64,000 bases of DNA, taken from contig JAFKFN010000006.1 in assembly GCA_017308255.1 (NCBI GenBank), positions 108,083-172,082 of the forward strand. The letters are read 5' to 3'. A program made the translations under genes and the position numbers. Below are positions 57,041 through 64,000 of this stretch, in pieces. Positions within the stretch are counted from its first letter, which is position 1; every line of letters starts with the position of its first letter. The notes below the pieces were generated by a model that worked only from the letters and a program-made list of their open reading frames with translations, was not told the DNA's origin and did no database searches. This DNA comes from Altererythrobacter sp. Its GTDB lineage: Bacteria > Pseudomonadota > Alphaproteobacteria > Sphingomonadales > Sphingomonadaceae.

Positions 57041-57269
57041 TGTGTAGGTCTACAGGGTGACGCTCCTGGCAGCTCCAGCCCCGCGAGAATCTCCGAAGCC
57101 CGTCGTTGTAGAGGATCCCTGTCATGAGTGTCTGAATGACGGCGATCTGATCCATGGGCGCACCTGTAGCGCTTTTATCCGGCGGCGTCTTATCGATGGC
57201 GCGGGGCGGACAGGTCCCGTCCAAGGCGCCGCCCGCGCTTGTGGCCGCCGTTTCGATCATTATCGCATT
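57041..57269. other. 229-bp stretch with no supported gene
   Basis: A minus-strand open frame (57260 to 57015) runs through it and would overlap the 60-residue gene, but it has no recognisable domain, no ribosome site and unbalanced composition. It may be remnant DNA at the edge of the pocket, before the comM gene resumes typical composition. Confidence 0.4.
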
Positions 57270-58766
57270 TCACGCTCGCGGCGGCTGCCGCCGATAGCTC
57301 AGCGCTTCCGCCACATGGATGCGGCCCACCTCGTCCGCTCCGGCCAGATCGGCGATCGTGCGCGCCACGCGCAGCATCCGGGTATAGCTCCGCGCGGACA
57401 GGCGCATGGTCTCGGCCGCCTGATGCAGCAGCTTGCGGCCGGCTTCGTCGGGCGTGGCGTGTTGCTCCAGCACGTCGCCCTCCAGTTCCGCGTTCGAGCG
57501 GACGCCACGCGCGGCCTGGCATTCGCGCGCCCGCGCCACGCGTGCGGCGACTTCGGCCGAGCCTTCGGCGGGCGGCGGCAGGGCGAGGTCGGCGGCGCTC
57601 ACCGCTTCCACCTCGACATGCAGATCGATCCGGTCGAGCAGCGGGCCGGAGACCTTGCCCTGGTAATCGGCCGCGCAGCGTGGGGCGCGGCTGCAGGCGA
57701 GGGAAGCATCGCCCAGGTGGCCGCAGCGGCACGGGTTCATCGCCGCGACCAGTTGCACTCTCGCCGGGTAGGAGACGTGGGCATTGGCGCGGGCGACATC
57801 GACCTTGCCGGTTTCCAGCGGCTGGCGCAGCGAATCGAGCACCGCGCGCTGGAATTCGGGCAATTCGTCGAGGAACAGCACGCCCAGATGCGCCAGGCTT
57901 ACTTCGCCCGGGCGCACGCGCAGCCCGCCGCCGGTCAGCGCCGCCATGCTCGCCGAATGATGCGGCGCGCGGAACGGGCGCGTGCGGCTGAGCCGGCCGC
58001 CTTCGAGCGTCCCGGCGACGGAGGCGACCATGCTCACCTCCAGCGCTTCGGTCGAGGCCAGCGGTGGCAGGATGCCGGGCAGGCAGCTCGCCAGCAGCGA
58101 TTTGCCCGCGCCCGGCGGACCGATCATCAACAGGTTGTGCCCGCCGGCCGCGGCGATCTCCAGCGCGCGCTTGGCGGTTTCCTGGCCTTTGACCTGCCGC
58201 AGGTCCGGCCCCCGCTCCGGCTCGTCCACTTCGCCGGGGCGCGGCTCGGGCAACTGCTGCGTGCCTTTCAGGTGATTGAGCAGGCTGATCAGATCGGGCG
58301 CGGCGATCACCGGCACGCCGCTGGCCCAGCGCGCCTCGGCCCCCTGCGCCACGGGGCAGATCAGGCCTTGTTCCCGCTCGCTTGCATGAAGCGCGGCCAG
58401 CAGCACGCCGGGCGAGGGCACGATGCGCCCGTCGAGCGCCAGTTCGCCCACGGCGATCCAGTCGGCCAGTTGTTCCGCATCGGTCACGCCCATCGCCGCC
58501 AGCAGCGCCAGCGCGATCGGCAGGTCGTAATGGCTGCCTTCCTTGGGCAGGTCGGCCGGTGAAAGGTTGATTGTGATCCGCTTGGGCGGCAGCGCCAGCC
58601 CCATCGCAGCCAGCGCGGAATGCACGCGTTCGCGGCTTTCGCCCACCGCCTTGTCGGGCAGGCCCACCACGTTGAACCGGGGCAGGCCCGGCGCGATTTG
58701 GCACTGCACTTCCACCGCGCGCGCGTCGAGGCCCAGATAGGCCACCGTCGATACCAGTGCGACCAC
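57270..58766 (-). CDS. comM: YifB/ComM-family AAA ATPase
   Basis: This 498-residue Mg-chelatase-like ATPase has the Lon-like N-terminal domain (GLDARAVEVQCQIAPGLPRFNVVGLPDKAVGESRERV), Walker A GPPGAGKSLLAS, Walker B GVLFLDELPEF, the RPFRAPHHSAS motif, a CRCGHLGD...C zinc-like cluster (NPCRCGHLGDASLACSRAPRC) and the helical C-terminal domain. ComM/YifB promotes branch migration during natural transformation in some bacteria. It is a lone gene here, divergent from rpmH. Confidence 0.95.
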   Translation of the reverse strand: MVALVSTVAYLGLDARAVEVQCQIAPGLPRFNVVGLPDKAVGESRERVHSALAAMGLALPPKRITINLSPADLPKEGSHYDLPIALALLAAMGVTDAEQLADWIAVGELALDGRIVPSPGVLLAALHASEREQGLICPVAQGAEARWASGVPVIAAPDLISLLNHLKGTQQLPEPRPGEVDEPERGPDLRQVKGQETAKRALEIAAAGGHNLLMIGPPGAGKSLLASCLPGILPPLASTEALEVSMVASVAGTLEGGRLSRTRPFRAPHHSASMAALTGGGLRVRPGEVSLAHLGVLFLDELPEFQRAVLDSLRQPLETGKVDVARANAHVSYPARVQLVAAMNPCRCGHLGDASLACSRAPRCAADYQGKVSGPLLDRIDLHVEVEAVSAADLALPPPAEGSAEVAARVARARECQAARGVRSNAELEGDVLEQHATPDEAGRKLLHQAAETMRLSARSYTRMLRVARTIADLAGADEVGRIHVAEALSYRRQPPRA

Positions 58767-58852
58767 GCTATTTCCCCCTGTTGATCAGCGTGATAGCGCG
58801 GCGCACGCACATGTCGAGGCGGGAAGCCGGCCTTTGCGCCGCGCCCTGCGGG

Positions 58853-58881
58853 TTGACTCGGCGGGCGGGCTCTACTAGGCG
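58853..58881 (+). promoter_or_regulatory. rpmH promoter, TTGACT-N17-TAGGCG
   Basis: TTGACT (58853-58858) and TAGGCG (58876-58881) are exactly 17 bp apart and 62 bp upstream of rpmH. They match the rpmJ and rpoZ promoters of this window. Confidence 0.5.
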
Positions 58882-58942
58882 CGCCGCCAAGGCAAGGCCG
58901 CCCGTATCGGCGGCCGTTTTTCGTTGATTCAGGATCAAGACG

Positions 58943-59077
58943 ATGAAGCGCACTTTCCAGCCGAGCAACCTCGTCCGCGCGCGCCGGCACGGGTTCTTCG
59001 CCCGCAAGGCGACCCCGGGCGGCCGCAAGGTGCTTCGCGCCCGCCGCAAGCGTGGCCGCAAGATCCTCTGCGCCTGA
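58943..59077 (+). CDS. rpmH: 50S ribosomal protein L34
   Basis: This 44-residue protein begins [20 protein letters not shown] and ends with a very basic tail KRGRKILCA. The MKRTFQPS start is diagnostic. It is the first gene of the rpmH-rnpA-yidD-yidC-engB cluster conserved near many bacterial origins. Confidence 0.97.
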   Translation: MKRTFQPSNLVRARRHGFFARKATPGGRKVLRARRKRGRKILCA

Positions 59078-59453
59078 GCCGGGCGAGCGCTCCCCAGCCA
59101 TCGCGGTCCTGAAGCGCCGCGCCGATTTCGTCGCTGCCAACCGGGGCCTGCGGGTCGCGCGGGCGGGTTTCGTGCTGCTGGCCTATCCCAATGGCGGCCT
59201 GGGCAAGCGCTATGGCGTGACCGTGACCAGGAAGATCGGCAACGCGGTCGTCCGCAACCGGATGAAGCGCCGCTTCCGCGAATTGCTCCGCGCCGCGTTG
59301 CCGGCCCAGGGGCTGCCCGATCACGATCACGTGCTGATCGGCCGCGAAGGCGGGATCGAGCGCGATTTCAGCCTGCTGCGCGAGGAACTGGGCGTTGCCC
59401 TGGCGCGCGCTGCGGCGGGCAAGGGCGATCCGCCCCGGAGGCGCAGATCATGA
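59052..59453 (+). CDS. rnpA: Ribonuclease P protein component
   Basis: At about 133 residues, the conserved domain begins [23 protein letters not shown] and has the RNA-binding [15 protein letters not shown] motif. It helps the RNase P RNA trim tRNA 5' ends. The only standard start in frame is GTG 59052, which lies 26 bp inside rpmH, so translation of the two would overlap. Starting at a non-standard codon near 59106 would remove about 18 non-conserved residues. Confidence 0.93.
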   Translation: MAARSSAPEPGERSPAIAVLKRRADFVAANRGLRVARAGFVLLAYPNGGLGKRYGVTVTRKIGNAVVRNRMKRRFRELLRAALPAQGLPDHDHVLIGREGGIERDFSLLREELGVALARAAAGKGDPPRRRRS

Positions 59454-59477
59454 TTCGCGTGGAGGCGCTGGGGCGTA

Positions 59478-59690
59478 GAGATTCTGGCGCTCGCAGAGGC
59501 GCGGAGGCGCGGAGGGGGCCGTTCTTGCGGCAAAGCCGCTTTCTCTTCGCACCTTCGCCCATTGCTAAGACGCAGGGGCCGGGATGCGGCTTCGCCGCGA
59601 AAGCCGTCCCCTCCGCGCCTCCGCGCCTCCGCGAGCGTGAAAATCACCTCCTCCGCGTCTCCGCGTCTCCGCGTGAACCCTTATCCCTCC
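59478..59690. repeat. Large inverted-repeat element in the rnpA-yidD gap
   Basis: The left arm CTCGCAGAGGCGCGGAGGCG with GCGGCAAAGCCGC is at 59490-59540. The right arm GCGGCTTCGCCGCGAAAGCC with CCTCCGCGCCTCCGCGAGCG is at 59583-59638. A third copy of the CTCCGCGTCTCCGCGT unit is near 59650-59675. A partial copy is at 17188. It carries an open frame by virtue of GC content, but I treat it as non-coding. Confidence 0.75.
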
Positions 59691-59700
59691 GGGCACTCGC

Positions 59701-59910
59701 ATGAAGCGCCTGCTCATCCTCCTCGCCCGTGGCTGGCAGCTCGGCCCTTCGCGGGTCCTGCCGCCGTCGTGCCGCTACCAGCCTTCGTGCAGCCAGTATG
59801 CGATCGAAGCGATCGAGAAGCATGGCGCGATCAAGGGTGGATGGATGGCGGCCAAGCGGCTAATGCGCTGCCACCCTTGGGGGGGACATGGCTACGACCC
59901 GGTGCCCTGA
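59701..59910 (+). CDS. yidD: Membrane protein insertion efficiency factor YidD
   Basis: This 69-residue protein begins [20 protein letters not shown] and has the signature [46 protein letters not shown] with three conserved cysteines. It sits beneath the membrane and aids YidC-dependent insertion. The start abuts the inverted-repeat element. Confidence 0.95.
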   Translation: MKRLLILLARGWQLGPSRVLPPSCRYQPSCSQYAIEAIEKHGAIKGGWMAAKRLMRCHPWGGHGYDPVP

Positions 59911-59967
59911 CCGATGTTCAGCCGGAACTTGAACCGGCGGCAAGCTCAACTCACTTAGGATCGCATC

Positions 59968-61728
59968 TTGAACAACCAGCGCAACCTGATCGTCGCCGTC
60001 GTGCTGAGCCTCGCTCTGGTGTTCGGCTTCGACTTCGTGATGAGCCAATTCTACCCGCAGCAGCCGCCCACCGCGCCGGCCGTCACGGCCCAGGCGGAAA
60101 AGCCGGCCGAACGCGCCAAGGCCCTGCACACGCGCGACGGCGGGCTGACCGATCCGGCGGAACAGGCCGAGGAAGCGCGTGACGTGCAGACGGCCCTGGC
60201 GGAGCCGGGGCGGGTGAGGATCGACGCGCCGGAAGTGGCCGGCTCGATCAACCCCGTGGGCGCGCGGGTGGATGATATCGTTCTCAAGACCCATCGCCAG
60301 ACGGTGGAGAAGGATAGCGGGCCGGAACGGCTGTTCTCGCCTTCCGGCACGCCCGCGCAGCAGTTCGCCCAGTTCGGCTGGGTCGGCGAAGGCGTCGCCT
60401 TGCCCGATGCGCGCACGGTGTGGCACGTCGAAGGCGGCCCGCTCGCGCCCGGCAATCCCGTCACGCTGACGTGGGACAACGGCCAGGGCCAGCTTTTCAC
60501 CCTGCGTTTCGCCATCGACCAGTATTACATGCTCAGCGTCGAACAGACGGTGGCCAACACCGGCGCCGGCTCCATTGTCCTGCGCCCTTATGCCTTCCTC
60601 AACCGCACCAGCCGCACGGCCAGCCAGGATACCTGGAGCGTCCATTCCGGCCCGATCGGCCATTTCGCCGGCTCGGTCGATTTCAGCATCGATTATGACG
60701 ATATCGACAAGAGCCGCACGATCATGCCCCAGGGGCCGATCGGCTGGATAGGCTATACCGATATCTACTGGCTTTCGGCGCTGATCCCGCAGGAAGGCGC
60801 GCGCAGCGAAGGCGATTTCCGCGCCCTGGGAGGGGACGATTACCGGGCGGATCTGATCTACGATCCCGTCACCGTCGGCTCCGGCAAGCAGGTGACCCGC
60901 ACCACGCGCCTGTTCGCCGGCGCCAAGGAAAGCGAAGTCCTCGACCATTACGAGGATGCCGGCGTGGCGAACTTCGGCCTGGCGATCGACTGGGGCTGGT
61001 TCCGCTGGTTCATGTACCCGATCTTCTGGCTGCTGAAGGAGCTTTACCAGCTCACCGGCAACTTCGGCGTGGCGATCATCCTGCTGACGGTGGTCGTGCG
61101 CGGGCTGATGTTCCCGATCGCGCACAAGCAGTTCGCGTCCATGGCGCAGATGCGCGCGGTGCAGCCGAAGATGAAGGCGCTGCAGGAACGCTACAAGGAC
61201 GATCGCGTCCGCCTGCAGCAGGAAATGGGCAAGCTCTACAAGGATGAAGGCGTCAATCCGCTGGCCGGATGCCTGCCGATATTCCTGCAGATTCCGATCT
61301 TCTTCGCGCTCTACAAGACGCTGCTGGTGGCGATCGAGATGCGCCACAAGCCGTTCATCCTGTGGATCAAGGACCTTTCGGTGCCCGATCCGCTGCATAT
61401 CCTGAACCTGTTCGGCCTGCTGCCGTTCACGCCGCCCAGCTTCCTCGGCATCGGCGTGCTGGCGTTGCTGCTGGGGATCACGATGTGGCTGCAATTCCGG
61501 CTCAACCCGGCGCAGATGGACCCGGTGCAGCAGCAGATGTTCATGATCATGCCGTGGGTGATGATGTTCGTCATGGCGCCGTTCGCGGCCGGGCTGCTGA
61601 TCTACTGGATCACCTCGAACGTGCTCACCCTGGCGCAGCAGCAGTATCTCTATTCCCGGCATCCGCAGCTCAAGGCGCAGGCGGAGAAGGATCGCGCCGA
61701 AAAGGCCAAGACGAAGGCCAAGGGATGA
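59968..61728 (+). CDS. yidC: Membrane protein insertase YidC
   Basis: At 586 residues, it starts at TTG 59968 (NNQRNLIVAVVLSLALVFGFDFVMSQF), with TAGGAT upstream. The large periplasmic beta-sandwich spans about 75-340. The conserved five-helix core follows (WFMYPIFWLLKELYQLTGNFGVAIILLTVVVRGLMFPIAHKQFASM), including the arginine of the hydrophilic groove (VVVRG), and a basic lysine-rich tail. It inserts inner-membrane proteins with or without Sec. Confidence 0.97.
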   Translation: MNNQRNLIVAVVLSLALVFGFDFVMSQFYPQQPPTAPAVTAQAEKPAERAKALHTRDGGLTDPAEQAEEARDVQTALAEPGRVRIDAPEVAGSINPVGARVDDIVLKTHRQTVEKDSGPERLFSPSGTPAQQFAQFGWVGEGVALPDARTVWHVEGGPLAPGNPVTLTWDNGQGQLFTLRFAIDQYYMLSVEQTVANTGAGSIVLRPYAFLNRTSRTASQDTWSVHSGPIGHFAGSVDFSIDYDDIDKSRTIMPQGPIGWIGYTDIYWLSALIPQEGARSEGDFRALGGDDYRADLIYDPVTVGSGKQVTRTTRLFAGAKESEVLDHYEDAGVANFGLAIDWGWFRWFMYPIFWLLKELYQLTGNFGVAIILLTVVVRGLMFPIAHKQFASMAQMRAVQPKMKALQERYKDDRVRLQQEMGKLYKDEGVNPLAGCLPIFLQIPIFFALYKTLLVAIEMRHKPFILWIKDLSVPDPLHILNLFGLLPFTPPSFLGIGVLALLLGITMWLQFRLNPAQMDPVQQQMFMIMPWVMMFVMAPFAAGLLIYWITSNVLTLAQQQYLYSRHPQLKAQAEKDRAEKAKTKAKG

Positions 61729-62396
61729 CGGACCTGCCAGCGGGTCCGGATACGGGCGAGGGCGAGGATGAGGCTCTGGCCGAGGAAGCCCGCCGGCTGT
61801 TCTCCGGCCGGGTGGATTTCCTGCTTTCGGCCCCGTCGCTGAACTTCCTGCCTCCGGGGGACTATCCCGAGGTGGCTTTCGCGGGCCGCTCGAACGTGGG
61901 GAAAAGCTCGCTGATCAACGCCGTCGCTGGCCGCAAGGCGCTGGCCCGCGCCTCGGTCACGCCGGGGCGGACGCAGGAACTGAACTTCTTCGAAGTGGGC
62001 ACGCCCACGCGTTTCCGCCTGGTGGACATGCCCGGCTACGGCTTCGCCAAGGCGCCGCTGAAGACGGTGGAGCGCTGGCGCCGCATGGTGAACGATTTCC
62101 TGCGCGGGCGGCAGCCGCTCAAGCGCGCCCTGGTGCTGATCGACAGCCGCCACGGCATCAAGCCGCCCGATGCGGAGATGATGGCGATGCTCGACCAGGC
62201 GGCAGTGGGCTATCGCCTGGTCCTGACCAAGGCCGACAAGGTCAAGGCCAGCGAACTGGCGGAAACCCTGGCGGGGGTGGAAGCGGCGGCGCGCAAGCAC
62301 CCCGCGGCCTATCCGAAAATCCACGTCACCAGCGCCGAAAAGGGCATGGGCATCGCGGAACTGCGCGCCGCCATCCTGGCCGACGTCGAAGCCTGA
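61725..62396 (+). CDS. engB: Ribosome biogenesis GTPase EngB/YsxC
   Basis: At 223 residues, the ATG at 61725 overlaps the yidC stop (ATGA). G1 is GRSNVGKSS, G2 is in TPGRTQ, G3 is DMPGYGFAKAP and G4 is LTKADK, with a final SAEKGMGI (G5-like). It acts in late 50S assembly. An acidic N-terminal extension of about 20 residues precedes the G domain. Confidence 0.95.
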   Translation: MTDLPAGPDTGEGEDEALAEEARRLFSGRVDFLLSAPSLNFLPPGDYPEVAFAGRSNVGKSSLINAVAGRKALARASVTPGRTQELNFFEVGTPTRFRLVDMPGYGFAKAPLKTVERWRRMVNDFLRGRQPLKRALVLIDSRHGIKPPDAEMMAMLDQAAVGYRLVLTKADKVKASELAETLAGVEAAARKHPAAYPKIHVTSAEKGMGIAELRAAILADVEA

Positions 62397-62429
62397 CCAG
62401 GCCGCCGGGATCGGCGGACCGGCCGCGCG

Positions 62430-62954
62430 TCAGAAGGGCCGTTCGCCTATATAGTTGCCCGGTTCGGCATAGCGGCACACCAGGATGTCCATCTCCTCGC
62501 CCCGCGCCCGCGCGCAGCCGACTTCGCGCGTCGCGCGCCAGATCACCTGGGTATAGTGGCCGACATCGCTGACCTCGCCCGTGACGCTGTTGTTCGGGAA
62601 GGCGCCTTCGCGGAAGAAGCGCTTCTCGCGTGTCCAGGCCCCCACCATCGATTCCACGGAGAAATAGCCGCTGGTCCCGGCCCAGAGATTTTCGCCCTGC
62701 GGCGCGGCGCCGTCCCGCGGGGCGTGTTCGAAGCGGCCGCTGGCGGCCAGCCGATCCGCCCAGCGCTGCGCCGAAGCGGCCAGGGCGGCGTCCCAGTGCA
62801 ACGGTTCTATGCCCAGTTGCCGGCGTTCGAGGTTATGCACCGCCAGCACGCGGCTCTCGAAGCTGTCGAAAGAGCCCGAAGCCCCGATCAGCGCCGGCGC
62901 CATGAACGCCACCAGACAGGCCGGCAAAGCCGCTTTCAGCCGTGATCGTGCCAT
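62430..62954 (-). CDS. Secreted CAP-domain (SCP/PR-1-like) protein
   Basis: At 174 residues, a signal peptide (LKAALPACLVAFMAPALIGASG) follows GGGAGG and ATG 62954. CAP motifs are VLAVHNLERRQLGIEPLHWDAALAASAQRWAD, FEHAPRD, GENLWAGTSGYFSVESMVGAWTREKRFF and VGHYTQVIWRATREVGCARA, with the two conserved histidines and glutamates of the cleft. Bacterial CAP proteins are exported; their function is mostly unknown. Confidence 0.9.
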   Translation of the reverse strand: MARSRLKAALPACLVAFMAPALIGASGSFDSFESRVLAVHNLERRQLGIEPLHWDAALAASAQRWADRLAASGRFEHAPRDGAAPQGENLWAGTSGYFSVESMVGAWTREKRFFREGAFPNNSVTGEVSDVGHYTQVIWRATREVGCARARGEEMDILVCRYAEPGNYIGERPF

Positions 62955-63037
62955 GGAACGGAAACCTCCCGCTAGCTTGGGGAAGGTTTTCCATCAAGAT
63001 GTCAGGAACCGGTTGATGCCATTGGTTATCAAGCCGT

Positions 63038-63661
63038 TTACGTATCGGCCGATTTCAGCACGAAGACCTCGTCCCCCACCTGCGTCTGGTTGAACAGCCG
63101 GCGGGCGAATTCCAGCGGCACGCCGATGCAGCCATGCGTGGCCGCGCGTTCGCGCACGTCGCTGCCGTGGATCGCCACGCCATCGGCGGTCAGCCGCAAG
63201 GTGAAAGGCATCGGCGCGTCATAAGTGCGCGAATGATAATCGGCGGCCTTTTCCAGCACCGGGAAGACGCCTTCCGGGGTCGGCTTGCTGTCCGCGCCAT
63301 AAAGGATCACGGCCGTGCCGATCTCGTTCCCGCCGCGGAACACCGAAACGATCTGCCGGTCGAGATCGGCCCGCACCCACAGCGGCCCTTCCGGCACGCC
63401 CTTTTCGTCCCACACGAAATCGCCGTATTTCATCGGCCGGCGGATGTTGAGAACGCTCTGGATCGCCTTGGTCTGCCCGCCCGGCAGGGCCAGCACCGGC
63501 GCCTCGCCACGCGGATACCACTGGCGGACATTGTCATAGCTCGGGTCCGCCGCCGCAACGGCAGGCTCGGCGGGCACACTGGTGAAGGAACGCGCCGCGG
63601 TGAATGCCGTCGCCACGATCAGCACGGCCCCTCCGGCGATCAGGTAAGCGCGCTTTCCCAC
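63038..63661 (-). CDS. L,D-transpeptidase (YkuD domain)
   Basis: At 207 residues, it starts at GTG 63661 with GGGGA upstream. A membrane anchor or signal segment (GKRAYLIAGGAVLIVATAFTAA) precedes the YkuD domain: LWVRADLDRQIVSVFRGGNEIGTAVILYGADSKPTPEGVFPV, VAIHGSDVRERAATHGCIGVPLEFARRLF with the catalytic His and Cys (HGC). It cross-links peptidoglycan or attaches proteins to it. The motif reads HGCIGVP where HGCIRL is usual. Confidence 0.9.
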   Translation of the reverse strand: MGKRAYLIAGGAVLIVATAFTAARSFTSVPAEPAVAAADPSYDNVRQWYPRGEAPVLALPGGQTKAIQSVLNIRRPMKYGDFVWDEKGVPEGPLWVRADLDRQIVSVFRGGNEIGTAVILYGADSKPTPEGVFPVLEKAADYHSRTYDAPMPFTLRLTADGVAIHGSDVRERAATHGCIGVPLEFARRLFNQTQVGDEVFVLKSADT

Positions 63662-63679
63662 CGGCGTCCCCGCCGCAGG

Positions 63680-64000
63680 TCAGGCGATGCTTCGGCTGGC
63701 GGCGGCGCGCCGCGCGCCCGCGCGAAGCGATCCGCCGACCAGGAAGAAGCCCAGGATCAGCATCACCCAGGTGCCGGGCTCAGGCACGGCGGAGACCGGG
63801 GGTGTCGGATCGGTCGGCGTTCCAGGATCGGGGCCAGGACCGGGACCCGGACCCGGGCCGGGACCAGGACCCGGGCCGGGCCCTGGGCCGGGACCAGGGG
63901 AACCGCCCGGCGGCAGGTCGCCGATCGGGACGAAGATTCCCGGGTTGGGTCCGGGGTGCGAGAACGAAGGCGTGCCGGGCACCAGCGGCGCGGGCGCGCC
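63680..64000 (-). CDS. PEP-CTERM sorting-domain protein, C-terminal part (continues past the window)
   Basis: The frame is open at the right edge, so the start and bulk of the protein are missing; a GTG at 63982 is only an internal codon option. The visible end has (PG)n repeats at about 63826-63896, a linker TPTDPTPPVSA, and VPEPGTWVMLILGFFLVGGSLRAGARRAAASR. The PEPxxW motif, hydrophobic helix and basic tail are the signal read by exosortase systems. The protein is probably exported and surface-attached or released. Confidence 0.85.
   Translation of the reverse strand, partial: GAPAPLVPGTPSFSHPGPNPGIFVPIGDLPPGGSPGPGPGPGPGPGPGPGPGPGPGPDPGTPTDPTPPVSAVPEPGTWVMLILGFFLVGGSLRAGARRAAASRSIA

Noticed and set aside
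57015-57260. An 81-codon minus-strand frame as a gene or transposase relic
   Set aside because: No transposase motif, inverted terminal repeat or ribosome site supports it; it also overlaps another small frame.
59450-59704. An 84-codon frame between rnpA and yidD
   Set aside because: It lies entirely within the inverted-repeat element; the predicted peptide is just translated repeat.
63826-63896. Short tandem repeats at the right edge as a CRISPR array or VNTR locus
   Set aside because: They encode an in-frame PG dipeptide run in a PEP-CTERM protein, with no spacer pattern.

Overview
The window is about 64 kb of GC-rich (roughly two-thirds G+C by eye) alphaproteobacterial chromosome. Gene content points to the order Sphingomonadales, most likely a Novosphingobium/Sphingobium-like aromatic degrader. 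The evidence is protocatechuate 4,5-cleavage (lig) proteins very close to those I recall from Sphingobium SYK-6, several TonB-dependent receptors, IVVTG-type N-termini on exported proteins, a zinc-free 41-residue L36, UPF0262, and the rpmH-rnpA-yidD-yidC-engB order. The species cannot be fixed from sequence alone. No tRNA, rRNA, CRISPR array, intact insertion sequence or prophage was seen.

Layout. 0-3.7 kb: end of lptC, lptA, thrS, a GNAT acetyltransferase and a 42-residue membrane peptide. 3.8-6 kb: a CmcJ-like oxygenase overlapping an aldo/keto reductase, and a small helical protein. 6-13.5 kb: a complete protocatechuate 4,5-cleavage pathway in two divergent operons: minus strand DUF1932 gene-ligJ-DUF2218 gene-ligA-ligB-ligC, plus strand ligK-ligU-ligI. 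They are separated by a 132-bp control region with a perfect LysR-type dyad, but no regulator gene lies nearby. Together these genes take protocatechuate to pyruvate and oxaloacetate. 13.5-19.2 kb: MipA-like porin with a probable CTG start, ferritin-like protein, GtrA, transaldolase-like protein, typA. 19.3-25.7 kb: TonB-dependent receptor plus PepSY membrane protein, then three tandem paralogous exported proteins of unknown function, two of which carry a TonB-box-like IVVTG motif. 25.7-30.8 kb: PQQ-type sugar dehydrogenase, QmcA/NfeD pair, REP-like palindromes, NAD-epimerase, enoyl-CoA hydratase. 30.9-35.4 kb: mannose-6-phosphate isomerase, GH130 and a GT4 fused to a helical domain. 35.7-39.2 kb: a second TonB-dependent receptor divergent from a membrane-anchored winged-helix regulator. 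Its upstream sequence shares a composite motif with the first receptor gene. 39.2-45.8 kb: ftsH, rpoZ, a phospholipase D/cardiolipin synthase-like protein, dnaB, UPF0262, GH25-like protein. 46-54.7 kb: tatA, Rieske oxygenase, class V aminotransferase, exported small protein, CPBP protease, AraC regulator, M14 carboxypeptidase, DUF4136 lipoprotein, galE, rpmJ, HAD phosphatase. 54.9-57.2 kb: HxlR regulator, SnoaL-like lipoprotein and a lower-GC pocket of small orphan genes. 57.3-64 kb: comM/yifB, rpmH, rnpA, yidD, yidC, engB, a CAP protein, an L,D-transpeptidase and the C-terminus of a PEP-CTERM protein.

The least explained parts are the three-gene exported family at 22.95-25.67 kb, the receptor control motif shared by the 19.3 and 37.8 kb loci, and the two uncharacterised genes built into the lig operon.
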